From assembly GCA_910587405.1 (NCBI GenBank), contig CAJUKS010000009.1:4725-63124 (forward strand): 58,400 nucleotides of DNA, given 5' to 3'. A program made the translations under genes and the position numbers. This DNA comes from an uncultured Alphaproteobacteria bacterium (GTDB lineage Bacteria; Pseudomonadota; Alphaproteobacteria; RF32; CAG-239). The notes beneath the pieces were generated by a model. It was not told where the DNA came from and did no database searches. It worked only from the letters and a program-made list of their open reading frames with translations. Positions 1 to 6,069 of this stretch are shown one piece after another; the first letter of the stretch is position 1; each line of letters opens with the position of its first letter.

Positions 1-139
1 AGCCCCCAACGGTAGGATTAAAACCTTCCGGGATACTGGTTAAGCTTTCCAAATCCAGAGAGCCTTCTATTATTTCTTCTCCGTAAAACTGTTTTTCAGT
101 TAGATTATATTTTTTACAAAAAGTTTTTCTGTCTTTCAT
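1..139 (-). CDS. 5' part of a leucine-rich-repeat-like phage protein (cut by window edge)
   Basis: The first 46 codons of a leftward gene are present; the rest lies beyond base 1. Translation starts MKDRKTFCKKYNLTEKQFYG and then reaches SLDLESLTSIPEGFNPTVGG, which resembles the repeat unit LTSIPEGFNPTVGG that I know from phage-encoded leucine-rich-repeat proteins. The start at 139 has an AAAGGAAA ribosome binding site 6-7 bases upstream. It is the last visible gene of the leftward early operon. The repeat assignment rests on less than one full unit. Confidence 0.6.
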   Translation of the reverse strand, partial: MKDRKTFCKKYNLTEKQFYGEEIIEGSLDLESLTSIPEGFNPTVGG

Positions 140-151
140 TGTTTGTTTCCT

Positions 152-571
152 TTACATTTCGTACCATTGGTTTAGATTTTTGAGGATTTCCTCGTATTTT
201 TTGCCTTGGCTGCTGCCGAGTACCCCGGATATGTCCATATCCCGCAACATCATATCAATTGTGGTTTTGGCATTTTTGGAGGTAACATCGCTCCAAGAAG
301 ACTCTATTAGTTTTCGGCCGTCGAATTTCACTAATCCGGCAATGCGTTTATAGTAGTTGCGCATTTCGTCAAAGTTATCGAAGCTGGAACAGCCGGAAGC
401 AAAGAAGCATTGCAAAAGTCCGTGAAACAGGCGGTTTTGGCGGTTGCTTTTATAAGTTTCCTTACCCATAAAATCGAAGTAAACCACATCCCCTTTTATG
501 CGCTCAATTGCATTGCGCCATTCGCGGTTGTTGCCAAAGAGTTCATAAGCTTTTTGTTTGGATATCTGCAT
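152..571 (-). CDS. Possible NinB/Orf-like recombination accessory protein
   Basis: The product has 139 residues. Its middle (YKSNRQNRLFHGLLQ, then KLIESSWSDVTS) recalls the layout of lambda NinB/Orf, in which an S-x-x-QN-x-x-LW stretch is followed by a conserved ESW, but the match is too weak for a firm name. NinB proteins bind single-stranded DNA and can replace RecFOR during phage recombination. Its position at the end of an operon with an annealing protein and an exonuclease supports a recombination role. The alternative is an unrelated phage protein of unknown function. Confidence 0.5.
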   Translation of the reverse strand: MQISKQKAYELFGNNREWRNAIERIKGDVVYFDFMGKETYKSNRQNRLFHGLLQCFFASGCSSFDNFDEMRNYYKRIAGLVKFDGRKLIESSWSDVTSKNAKTTIDMMLRDMDISGVLGSSQGKKYEEILKNLNQWYEM

Positions 572-576
572 TATCT

Positions 577-913
577 TTACTCCGGCAAAGAATCGTCGAG
601 GATTTCGGCGGTTGTTTTTTTTGCTAACTGCTTTTCTTTTTCTTCAATAGCTTTGGCGGCTAAACTTTCCGGCATTTTATTAATAGCAGGGATATTATAA
701 TAGCGGCACATGGCAATCTTATTGATGCCCAGTTCGTCTATCCTTTTCAATTGTTCTTCGGTAATGTCTTGTTTATTGACTTTTTCTGCAAAACAGGAAA
801 GGCTTTTTTTCAAAATCTTCATTAAAATCTTCTGCCCGTTTTTCCTGCGAGAAACTGACGCCGTTCCAGGCAACTGACAGGAGATTTTTATTTAATTCGG
901 GAATTTTAAACAT
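577..913 (-). pseudogene. Small phage gene with an apparent one-base frameshift
   Basis: An ATG at 913 with AGGA 7 bases upstream opens a 46-codon frame that stops at 773. The following frame runs on without interruption to 577 but has no ribosome binding site at its first ATG (873). Both frames meet at a run of seven A (plus-strand T at 804-810). With six A the product would be one protein of about 111 residues, joining NEDFEK to SLSCFAEKVNKQDITEEQ. A real mutation, an assembly error in the homopolymer, and a +1 programmed shift are all possible. No function is recognised. Confidence 0.55.
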
Positions 914-927
914 AGTTTTGTCCTTTT

Positions 928-1122
928 TTAATTGTTCGTATTAACGAGAGCCTCAAACACATCGTCCACATCACAATCGCAGCGGTCGGCAACCATAGCG
1001 GCCAGTCGTTCGGTTGAGATGTCCGGTTCGCTTTCTTCGATTTCTTCCCAGACCTCTAAAATATCCTCGTCTGTGTATTCAAATTTTGGTTCCGGGATAT
1101 GTTTTTTGTGTTTTTTACTCAT
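928..1122 (-). CDS. Small acidic phage protein, unknown function
   Basis: This 64-residue protein starts MSKKHKKHIPEPKFEYTDED. The ATG at 1122 is chosen because AAAGGAAAG lies just upstream; a TTG 15 bases earlier would be inside that ribosome binding site. After the basic first ten residues the protein is strongly acidic (DEDILEVWEEIEESEPD) and then predicted helical (TERLAAMVADRCDCDVDDVFEALV). It lies between the annealing-protein gene and the frameshifted gene in the leftward operon. I do not recognise the family. Confidence 0.6.
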   Translation of the reverse strand: MSKKHKKHIPEPKFEYTDEDILEVWEEIEESEPDISTERLAAMVADRCDCDVDDVFEALVNTNN

Positions 1123-1182
1123 TTTCTTTCCTTTCAAAACTGGGGCAGTTTAACCGCGTGCCCGGGCGGTGTTAAAGAGGAC

Positions 1183-2046
1183 TCAGTTGTTGTCGGCGGT
1201 TGTTTTGTTGTTCAAACTGTTTTCGACTGCGGCCACGCCTTTGGCTTCGCTGTCAATTGCGACAGGCAATTCAAACCAGGTGCCGGCGGTTGACATACCG
1301 TCGCGCAGGCTGGTGTAGATCTTTTTCAGCGTAACTACCTGTGCCGGTTTGATAGCGTCCATACGGCATTGTATGCGCTTTTCCAACATTTCCTGCGTAA
1401 CTTTGAATTCGGCAAAGGCGGCAATCAGGCGCTTGATATTTTCCGGGCTGGTGTCGGCGGAAGCTGTCAAGGTTGCCTCGCACTGCGCAACGGCGGCTTC
1501 GACAACATCTCCCGGGATAACGCCTAAAATACAAGCGCGTTGGCGGCGGGCGCCGTCGTTGGCTACCAGTTCGTAAATGTCGCGCGGATCTTCAAGTTTG
1601 TAGTCGCCTTTTTTGGTATGGCGTATATGCTTGACGGTAAAGGTTTTGGACATTTTGGTGTTGGTCTCCAAGTCCCAGGCGTAGGCTTCGACCGTACTTT
1701 CGCCGTTCTTGCGTTCCAGTTCTTTAATGCCGGACTGGATATTGCCCCATTTTTGCGCGATTGCTTCGGCCAAGCGGATGCTGGGGCCGGTTATTTCCGA
1801 CCCGCCGCGGCTATACGAATAGAGAGCACTTTCTGCCAGCTTGGGACGGGTACAATCGTTTAAGATGCGGTCGGTGGCTGCAATTGGGTCACGCGGGAAC
1901 CTTTTGGCAATTACCATCGCCGCCTGTACTTCGGCAATGGCTTTTGACTGTTCGATTTCAACCACGGCATTTGAGGCTTGGTTGGCCGGCAGCCGGTTTT
2001 GTTCAAACGGGTTGGGAGTGGTGATTTTGGTAATATTGTTTTCCAT
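1183..2046 (-). CDS. Phage single-strand annealing protein, RecT/Red-beta-like
   Basis: The product has 287 residues. The core with EITGPSIRLAEAIAQKWGNI, then AYAWDLETN and RDIYELVANDGARRQRACIL, is typical of a phage family that travels with YqaJ exonucleases and is thought to belong to the RecT/Red-beta group of single-strand annealing proteins. Such proteins coat 3' single strands made by the partner exonuclease and anneal them to homologous DNA. The exonuclease gene lies directly upstream, 11 bases away, in the same operon. The C-terminal 40 residues look less conserved. The family name is from memory, so the role is stronger than the label. Confidence 0.75.
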   Translation of the reverse strand: MENNITKITTPNPFEQNRLPANQASNAVVEIEQSKAIAEVQAAMVIAKRFPRDPIAATDRILNDCTRPKLAESALYSYSRGGSEITGPSIRLAEAIAQKWGNIQSGIKELERKNGESTVEAYAWDLETNTKMSKTFTVKHIRHTKKGDYKLEDPRDIYELVANDGARRQRACILGVIPGDVVEAAVAQCEATLTASADTSPENIKRLIAAFAEFKVTQEMLEKRIQCRMDAIKPAQVVTLKKIYTSLRDGMSTAGTWFELPVAIDSEAKGVAAVENSLNNKTTADNN

Positions 2047-2057
2047 GATCTTTTCCT

Positions 2058-2960
2058 TTACTTGATTAAAAAAGTGCGCGTCGGCACGGTTTGTTTGTTA
2101 TATTTTTCGAAAATTTCCGGATGCTCCGCCAACAAACGGTTCTTGTCGAAGTATTGCCGGGGTTTGCCGTATTTCCAAGTGGCCAAGGTGCGGTCATTTG
2201 AAGTTAGGACTTCGTTTTCGCCCATAAAGGCGGCAATTTTTGTTTTGAGATCCTCGCAAAGGTTCTCCAGCGACACGATTTGCTCTTTGGCTGTTTTCAT
2301 TTGCTCGGCCAACAGATGAATATACGGGCTGGCCGTTATCTCGGTTTGGGTGCTCTCGCAAAAGCGCCGCATAACATCGTCGAAACAGCGCGGTTCCGGA
2401 GGAATATTGTCTTTAACCTTTTGCCAAAAGGATGCGTATTCCCGCAGCATATGGCGCTGGATATTTTCGCTGGCCTCAACATGATAGATTCTGAAATCCG
2501 ACCCGCCGATAAGTACTGCAACATCGGTAATGCGGCGATTGTAAACCATCATGTAGTGCTGGCACTGGCAAATATATTCAACCGGGATTTGATCCGTTCC
2601 GGGTTCGCCCCAGCCTTCGGCGGTACGGGCGGTTTTTATTTCCAGAATCCTCTCCGGATCTTCAATCACCAGTCCGTCAACGGTGGCGAATATGTAATCA
2701 TATCCAGGCATAAAGAAGATTTCAGTTTCGGCAACGCTGTAACCGGTAACATCTGAGTAGTGTTGGCGGATAACCGGTTCCAGCGTCCGGCCCCAGAACA
2801 AACCGGCGTTATCTGAACCTTCCGACGGATTGCAGCCTTTTTTGTCACACCAGACTTGATACGGGCTTTTCCATTTGGAAAGGCCGAGAACGGCGGCGGA
2901 ATCGGATCCGCCGATGCCTTTTTTCCTCTCCTCCAACCACTGTTCGCGGGTAAGCGTCAT
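2058..2960 (-). CDS. YqaJ-type viral recombinase (lambda-exonuclease-like nuclease)
   Basis: The 300-residue product begins MTLTREQWLEERKKGIGGSD, the usual opening of YqaJ/lambda exonuclease family proteins (WLEERKKGIGGSDSAAVLGLSKW). The nuclease core is visible as VDGL (Asp95) followed by LEIKT (Glu107 and Lys109), the D-(D/E)xK arrangement of PD-(D/E)xK enzymes. The expected reaction is 5'-3' digestion of double-stranded ends, leaving 3' tails for the neighbouring annealing protein. The C-terminal third has a coiled stretch around LAEQMKTAKEQIVSLENLCE. It is preceded by two small genes in the leftward operon. Confidence 0.9.
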   Translation of the reverse strand: MTLTREQWLEERKKGIGGSDSAAVLGLSKWKSPYQVWCDKKGCNPSEGSDNAGLFWGRTLEPVIRQHYSDVTGYSVAETEIFFMPGYDYIFATVDGLVIEDPERILEIKTARTAEGWGEPGTDQIPVEYICQCQHYMMVYNRRITDVAVLIGGSDFRIYHVEASENIQRHMLREYASFWQKVKDNIPPEPRCFDDVMRRFCESTQTEITASPYIHLLAEQMKTAKEQIVSLENLCEDLKTKIAAFMGENEVLTSNDRTLATWKYGKPRQYFDKNRLLAEHPEIFEKYNKQTVPTRTFLIK

Positions 2961-2964
2961 AATT

Positions 2965-3174
2965 TTACCCTTTCCGCTTTAGAATAAAATTTTTGATGTT
3001 TTCCTTCGTGCCGTTAATTCTAAAGGCATACAGGTCCGGCTCGTCGTCGTTGATCTGGGCGGACAGGACGATATTTTCCACGATGCCGGTCAACGTGCGA
3101 TAGCCTTCGCCGGCGCTGTTTTCCGCCCAAATGACCGGTGCCCAGTCTTGATTGATTTTTTCAATTGTTTTCAT
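2965..3174 (-). CDS. Small hypothetical protein of the early left operon
   Basis: The 69-residue product starts MKTIEKINQDWAPVIWAENS. The ATG at 3174 is preferred because GGAAG lies 9 bases upstream; a TTG 15 bases further up overlaps that site. It ends 5 bases before the exonuclease start, so the two are probably translationally linked. No signal peptide, membrane segment or known motif is seen. Confidence 0.6.
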   Translation of the reverse strand: MKTIEKINQDWAPVIWAENSAGEGYRTLTGIVENIVLSAQINDDEPDLYAFRINGTKENIKNFILKRKG

Positions 3175-3199
3175 TTGTGTTTCTTCCAAAAATTAAGGG

Positions 3200-3358
3200 T
3201 TATAAGTGAATTAGAACAACGGCGAACAGCCAAAAGCCGAACAGGAAAGCGATGGCAAAAATACAGCAAACTTCACTGATTTGCTCTTTTTTAAGCTGAC
3301 GGCGGTAAGCGCGATATTTCTGTCCGCACTCAAAATTGCTGATGTTTGGGCTTTGCAT
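3200..3358 (-). CDS. 52-residue single-pass membrane protein
   Basis: An ATG at 3358 with GAGAGGAG 8 bases upstream opens a 52-codon frame. The first 30 residues are polar (MQSPNISNFECGQKYRAYRR) and the last 22 form one hydrophobic segment (CCIFAIAFLFGFWLFAVVLI). The frame fits the spacing between its neighbours in the leftward operon. Small early membrane proteins of phages often affect host membrane functions or superinfection, but nothing specific can be said here. Confidence 0.6.
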   Translation of the reverse strand: MQSPNISNFECGQKYRAYRRQLKKEQISEVCCIFAIAFLFGFWLFAVVLIHL

Positions 3359-3371
3359 GGTAATTCTCCTC

Positions 3372-3710
3372 TCAAACAATGCCGCATTTCAGGCATTCTT
3401 TGGTCAGTACCCGAACCAGTTCGGTTACGGCGTTGCGGATGCCGTCGCAATGGACAAACTCGTCAAAGTCGTCGCCGTGATCGTCCAATAGTTTCTCTAC
3501 CGCCATTTCCAAACGCTGATCGGTTGAAAAGTGGGAAGGATAGCAAATCAGGCGTCCGTTCTCGTCCCATTCCTCAAAATGGCTGTCCGCTTCCGGCATA
3601 TTGTCGGCGACATAGCAGTTGTCCGGCTGCAGATTTTGTTGCAGCGCTTTGCAAAAAGCCGTGAATTCCGGAATAGTCTGCAATTGTGTGATTAAGGGTG
3701 ATTTCGTCAT
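3372..3710 (-). CDS. Hypothetical phage protein
   Basis: The product has 112 residues, starting MTKSPLITQLQTIPEFTAFC. The ATG at 3710 follows GGGAGG at a spacing of 5 and overlaps the end of the upstream gene. The C-terminal part is acidic and helical (LEMAVEKLLDDHGDDFDEFV, then NAVTELVRVLTKECLKCGIV). I do not recognise it. It is coexpressed with the recombination genes. Confidence 0.6.
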   Translation of the reverse strand: MTKSPLITQLQTIPEFTAFCKALQQNLQPDNCYVADNMPEADSHFEEWDENGRLICYPSHFSTDQRLEMAVEKLLDDHGDDFDEFVHCDGIRNAVTELVRVLTKECLKCGIV

Positions 3711-3711
3711 G

Positions 3712-3954
3712 TTAGCCTCCCAGGGAAACTTTGATAGAAATTGCCTGGTCATATCTGCTATACAGGCAGTCCCAAAGGTTGGGAAATGACTTTTCAAGTC
3801 GGTTAAGCTGAGCATCCATTCTTGCGATTAAGTCTGATATAAAGTTCAACGATGCTGTATTGATGTTATTCTCAAATTCGCTGATGAGCGAAAAAGTTTC
3901 AACTTCAGCGATGTTATTAGTGTCGATTAAATCTAAGTAAATTTTGTTTATCAT
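3712..3954 (-). CDS. First gene of the early left operon, helical protein of unknown function
   Basis: The 80-residue product starts MINKIYLDLIDTNNIAEVET and looks mostly helical (SLNFISDLIARMDAQLNRLE). It is the first gene after the leftward promoter, the place of N in lambda, but it lacks an arginine-rich N-terminus, so there is no sequence support for an N-like antiterminator. Its ribosome binding site is weak (AAGGTC). Confidence 0.55.
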   Translation of the reverse strand: MINKIYLDLIDTNNIAEVETFSLISEFENNINTASLNFISDLIARMDAQLNRLEKSFPNLWDCLYSRYDQAISIKVSLGG

Positions 3955-3987
3955 TTTGTTGACCTTGTTTTGTTGTTTATACTAAAA

Positions 3988-4016
3988 CAAATATACTTTT
4001 TTTAGTACATAGTCAA
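3988..4016 (-). promoter_or_regulatory. Leftward early promoter PL
   Basis: On the minus strand TTGACT (4016-4011) is followed after 17 bases by TATTTG (3993-3988). The sequence AGTATTGACT...AAGTATATTT is nearly the same as at the rightward promoter (5592-5620). Two operator palindromes overlap the -10 and -35 regions, so repression by the 4801-5526 product is expected. Confidence 0.7.
3992..4009. promoter_or_regulatory. Repressor operator OL1
   Basis: An 18-bp imperfect palindrome, TATACTT-TTTT-TAGTACA, matches the consensus AATACTA-N4-TAGTATT built from the sites in this window. It lies over the spacer of the leftward promoter. Its centre is 23 bp from the next operator, about two helical turns. 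Confidence 0.65.
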
Positions 4017-4032
4017 TACTATTTTTAGTATT
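4015..4032. promoter_or_regulatory. Repressor operator OL2
   Basis: AATACTA-TTTT-TAGTATT is a perfect 7-bp inverted repeat with a 4-bp centre. It covers the upstream edge of the leftward -35 box. An additional half site, TTAGTATA, follows near 4045. Confidence 0.75.
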
Positions 4033-4089
4033 AAATGAAAATTTTTAGTATATTGGCAATTTTTTTTGTAAAATTTTTAGGAGAAAAAA

Positions 4090-4112
4090 GTAAAAATGCC
4101 GCCAGATGGCGG
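4090..4112 (-). terminator. Terminator of the repressor operon
   Basis: Read leftward, CCGCC-ATCT-GGCGG is followed by a T-rich stretch. It lies between the end of the 4245-4799 gene and the early leftward promoter, so it would separate lysogenic from early transcription. The stem has only five pairs. Confidence 0.5.
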
Positions 4113-4124
4113 TGAAAATATAAA

Positions 4125-4172
4125 AAATTTGATATTCATGTATTTTTATTTAAACTAACAAATATCAAATTT
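4125..4172. repeat. 12-bp inverted repeat, role unknown
   Basis: AAATTTGATATT (4125-4136) and AATATCAAATTT (4161-4172) are perfectly complementary around a 24-base loop. The hairpin lies in the otherwise gene-free stretch 3955-4244, downstream of the repressor operon. It differs from the operator consensus, so it may be an RNA 3' structure or a site for another protein. Confidence 0.55.
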
Positions 4173-4244
4173 GTGGTGAATTTGTTTAAATCTTATATTT
4201 ATATTAATCAGTTACTGGTTATTATATGCGGAATCCAAGGTATT

Positions 4245-4799
4245 TTATTCATTTTCGAATGGTGTTCTAACAATATAACTACGTATTGGAAAATATTTTT
4301 CATGAGCCGTCTTTAAGCTTTCCTCACTGTTCATGTATGATGTGGGATATAAAAAATTTTTTGATATTTCATCTGTATCATGCAAAACTTGTTCTGTTTG
4401 GTATATCATTTCTACTTTTTGTAAAACAACTTTGTTGCAATCATAATCATCCTCTAGGATAATGTGAATTTCACTCTTCTTATTAATTATTTTATTAAAG
4501 ATGTCAAAGTCAGAAATATCTTCCGTTATATTGATGAGAAGTATTTTTTCATCTAACGGTTTGATCTGGTTGCTTGTTTTGTCATGCAAAAAATCATAGT
4601 TATATTCAGCAAAGCCTATTATTCCCTCGACAAGTTTTATTTTTTGTTTGTTATCTTTGACAAAATTTAAAGATATAACAGACCTTGTTCCGCTTGTTAT
4701 TTGCCAACCAGACTCATTAACTTTACCTTTAAAATAAATTGTAATTTCTTTGTCTGATGTTATTGAGATGCTTTCTAAAGATGCAATAACTGTGGTCAT
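4245..4799 (-). CDS. Unknown protein cotranscribed with the repressor (rex position)
   Basis: The 184-residue product starts MTTVIASLESISITSDKEIT. Its ATG lies one base beyond the end of the repressor gene, so both are almost certainly made from one lysogenic transcript. The first half looks beta-rich (EITIYFKGKVNESGWQITSG) and the second half mixed (SEIHIILEDDYDCNKVVLQK). No membrane segment or signal peptide is present. The position equals that of lambda rexA. The gene is AT-rich compared with the structural genes. No family is recognised; a role in blocking other phages is inferred from position only. Confidence 0.65.
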   Translation of the reverse strand: MTTVIASLESISITSDKEITIYFKGKVNESGWQITSGTRSVISLNFVKDNKQKIKLVEGIIGFAEYNYDFLHDKTSNQIKPLDEKILLINITEDISDFDIFNKIINKKSEIHIILEDDYDCNKVVLQKVEMIYQTEQVLHDTDEISKNFLYPTSYMNSEESLKTAHEKYFPIRSYIVRTPFENE

Positions 4800-4800
4800 T

Positions 4801-5526
4801 TTACCCTACTTTTTCCGATTTTAATGTATAAATAACCTTGCCGATAATTGCAGCGTTGTGGATAGTGGCGTTGCGTGGCTGATAAAGCTCGTTGTCTGAT
4901 AATATGGTGATTTCCTCACCAAAACCACATTGAATGCGTTTAACGGCAAGCCCGCCGGACAGACGTAGCAAAAATAAACCGTCCGAATCCGGTGAAATGC
5001 GGCTAATATCCACCAAAACCCAGTCCCCGTCTTTAAGGGTTGGTTCCATTGAATCGCCTTTAACTTGCAGCATTTTTATGTTTTTGGGCGATGAGAAGGT
5101 GATGTTGTGATAGTCGTCAGCAGGCATAATCCATTGTCCGATAACATCATCCGGCGTTTGGTCGCTACCGGAGCCGCAGCAGGCAACGGTATTTAAGATG
5201 TCAATGGCTATCGTCTCTTTGTCGTGTCGGTGGAGATTATAGACAAGCTTGGTGACATCTTCAATTATGACATTTATTTCACTTGGGTAGGTAGGTATGA
5301 TAGGGGAAAATAAAGGCTTAGATGACAACTCTTGTTCGTCTATTTGTAATATGCGTGCGATTGCTCGCCGATCATCTTCCTTTAATTTCTGTGGTAATCC
5401 ATATTTGATATATTGGTGTATATATTGATCTTTCCTGCCGATTGCTAGCGAAAGTTCTCTATAATTTGTTCCCTTTTCAGCAATTTTTTCATCAAGATAT
5501 TTTCTTATTTCTTCTTGGGTCTTCAT
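4801..5526 (-). CDS. Prophage repressor, HTH plus S24 (LexA/CI-type) peptidase
   Basis: The 241-residue protein has an N-terminal helix-turn-helix region (about residues 18-60, with TNYRELSLAIGRKDQYIHQY) and a C-terminal S24 autopeptidase domain. The catalytic serine is Ser159 in KGDSMEPT and the lysine is Lys196 in LAVKR, 37 residues apart as in LexA. The likely cleavage site is Cys117-Gly118 (VACCGSG), a Cys-Gly bond as in UmuD rather than the usual Ala-Gly. This implies RecA-stimulated self-cleavage and induction after DNA damage. It should bind the palindromes at 3992-4032 and 5552-5637 and control both early promoters as well as its own. Confidence 0.9.
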   Translation of the reverse strand: MKTQEEIRKYLDEKIAEKGTNYRELSLAIGRKDQYIHQYIKYGLPQKLKEDDRRAIARILQIDEQELSSKPLFSPIIPTYPSEINVIIEDVTKLVYNLHRHDKETIAIDILNTVACCGSGSDQTPDDVIGQWIMPADDYHNITFSSPKNIKMLQVKGDSMEPTLKDGDWVLVDISRISPDSDGLFLLRLSGGLAVKRIQCGFGEEITILSDNELYQPRNATIHNAAIIGKVIYTLKSEKVG

Positions 5527-5551
5527 ATGAGGTGCTCCTTTTCTTCAATAA

Positions 5552-5569
5552 TATACTAAAAATACTATT
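5552..5569. promoter_or_regulatory. Repressor operator OR, repressor-proximal
   Basis: TATACTA-AAAA-TACTATT matches the consensus AATACTA-N4-TAGTATT with one changed base in the right half. It is the operator nearest to the repressor start (5526), so it is the likely site for repression of the repressor promoter. Confidence 0.6.
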
Positions 5570-5575
5570 TGTGCA

Positions 5576-5593
5576 AATACTAAAATTAGTATT
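5576..5593. promoter_or_regulatory. Repressor operator OR, central
   Basis: AATACTAA-AA-TTAGTATT is the best palindrome of the set, with two perfect 8-bp arms. It touches the -35 box of the rightward promoter, and its centre is 24 bp from the repressor-proximal site. Confidence 0.8.
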
Positions 5594-5620
5594 GACTTTG
5601 TGCTTGTTTAAGTATATTTT
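5592..5620 (+). promoter_or_regulatory. Rightward early promoter PR
   Basis: TTGACT (5592-5597) is followed after 17 bases by TATTTT (5615-5620); TATATT two bases earlier is an alternative. The sequence parallels the leftward promoter. Operators overlap both ends, so binding at the central and distal sites would block it. The transcript would begin just upstream of the Cro-like gene. Confidence 0.65.
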
Positions 5621-5637
5621 GTACTGAGATTAGTAAT
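5620..5637. promoter_or_regulatory. Repressor operator OR, Cro-proximal
   Basis: TGTACTG-AGAT-TAGTAAT fits the operator consensus with imperfect halves. It covers the start region of the rightward transcript. The spacing to the central site (44 bp) is about four helical turns. Confidence 0.55.
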
Positions 5638-5652
5638 AAGTCGGAGGATTGG

Positions 5653-5850
5653 ATGACAAGAAAAGATTTTTTAGAAAAAATTGAGGAATTTTTACGCAAG
5701 AACAAAATTGCACCAACGGCTTTGGGGATTGCAAGCATAAATAATCCTGGCTTGGTTTTTGATGTTCGCAAAGGGCGGGAATGCAGAGAGGCCGTTCAGC
5801 AACGTGTTTTAGAATTTATGGCAAAATATGAAGAGGAAAACAACGAATGA
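5653..5850 (+). CDS. Cro-like small regulator
   Basis: The 65-residue product starts MTRKDFLEKIEEFLRKNKIA after a CGGAGG ribosome binding site. It belongs to a group of short alphaproteobacterial phage proteins with the pattern (FL...)APTALG...NPGLVFDVRKGRE...RVLEFM, which looks like a compact helix-turn-helix. It is the first rightward gene, divergent from the repressor, the place of Cro. The function as a Cro equivalent is inferred from position and size. Confidence 0.7.
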   Translation: MTRKDFLEKIEEFLRKNKIAPTALGIASINNPGLVFDVRKGRECREAVQQRVLEFMAKYEEENNE

Positions 5851-5990
5851 AAAAATTTTTAATTTGGCTTTTGACATCTTTATATCCGGCAATTTGCGTG
5901 TTTGAAAAGACGGCAAAAAATTCGATGTATGAAGATGATGAAGGCAACGTTTGGCAGTGTTTCTGCCGCAAAAAACGATCCGCAAAATAG
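5847..5990 (+). CDS. 47-residue protein overlapping the Cro-like gene
   Basis: The ATG at 5847 overlaps the previous stop as ATGA, a usual sign of coupled translation. The product starts MKKFLIWLLTSLYPAICVFE, a hydrophobic segment that could be a signal anchor, followed by a polar tail with Cys residues (NVWQCFCRKKRSAK). The stop codon lies in the loop of a terminator hairpin. No family is recognised. Confidence 0.55.
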   Translation: MKKFLIWLLTSLYPAICVFEKTAKNSMYEDDEGNVWQCFCRKKRSAK

Positions 5991-6003
5991 TTTTGCGGTT
6001 TTT
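5980..6003 (+). terminator. First early rightward terminator (tR1-like)
   Basis: CCGCAAAA-TAG-TTTTGCGG is a perfect 8-bp hairpin followed by five T. The TAG in the loop is the stop codon of the preceding small gene, so ribosomes finishing that gene would disturb the hairpin. Confidence 0.75.
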
Positions 6004-6004
6004 A

Positions 6005-6041
6005 AAAGCCGGACCGGTTCCGTTCGGCTGTTTTTTTATTA
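6005..6041 (+). terminator. Second early rightward terminator
   Basis: AGCCGGAC-CGGTTCC-GTTCGGCT forms an 8-pair stem with one G-T pair and is followed by seven T after one G. Together with the preceding hairpin it would stop early transcription before the replication genes unless it is antiterminated. Confidence 0.7.
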
Positions 6042-6069
6042 GATTAACAAAAATAAGAAAGGTAAAAAG

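Noticed and set aside
3712..3954. N-like antiterminator
   Set aside because: The first gene of the left operon lacks an arginine-rich N-terminus, and no boxA/boxB-like pair was found nearby.
4097..4159. Rightward 20-codon frame MPPDGGENIKNLIFMYFYLN
   Set aside because: Although it has AGGAG upstream and the same length as the toxin-like peptides, its start lies in the terminator hairpin of the repressor operon, the composition differs, and no promoter or antisense RNA pattern is present.
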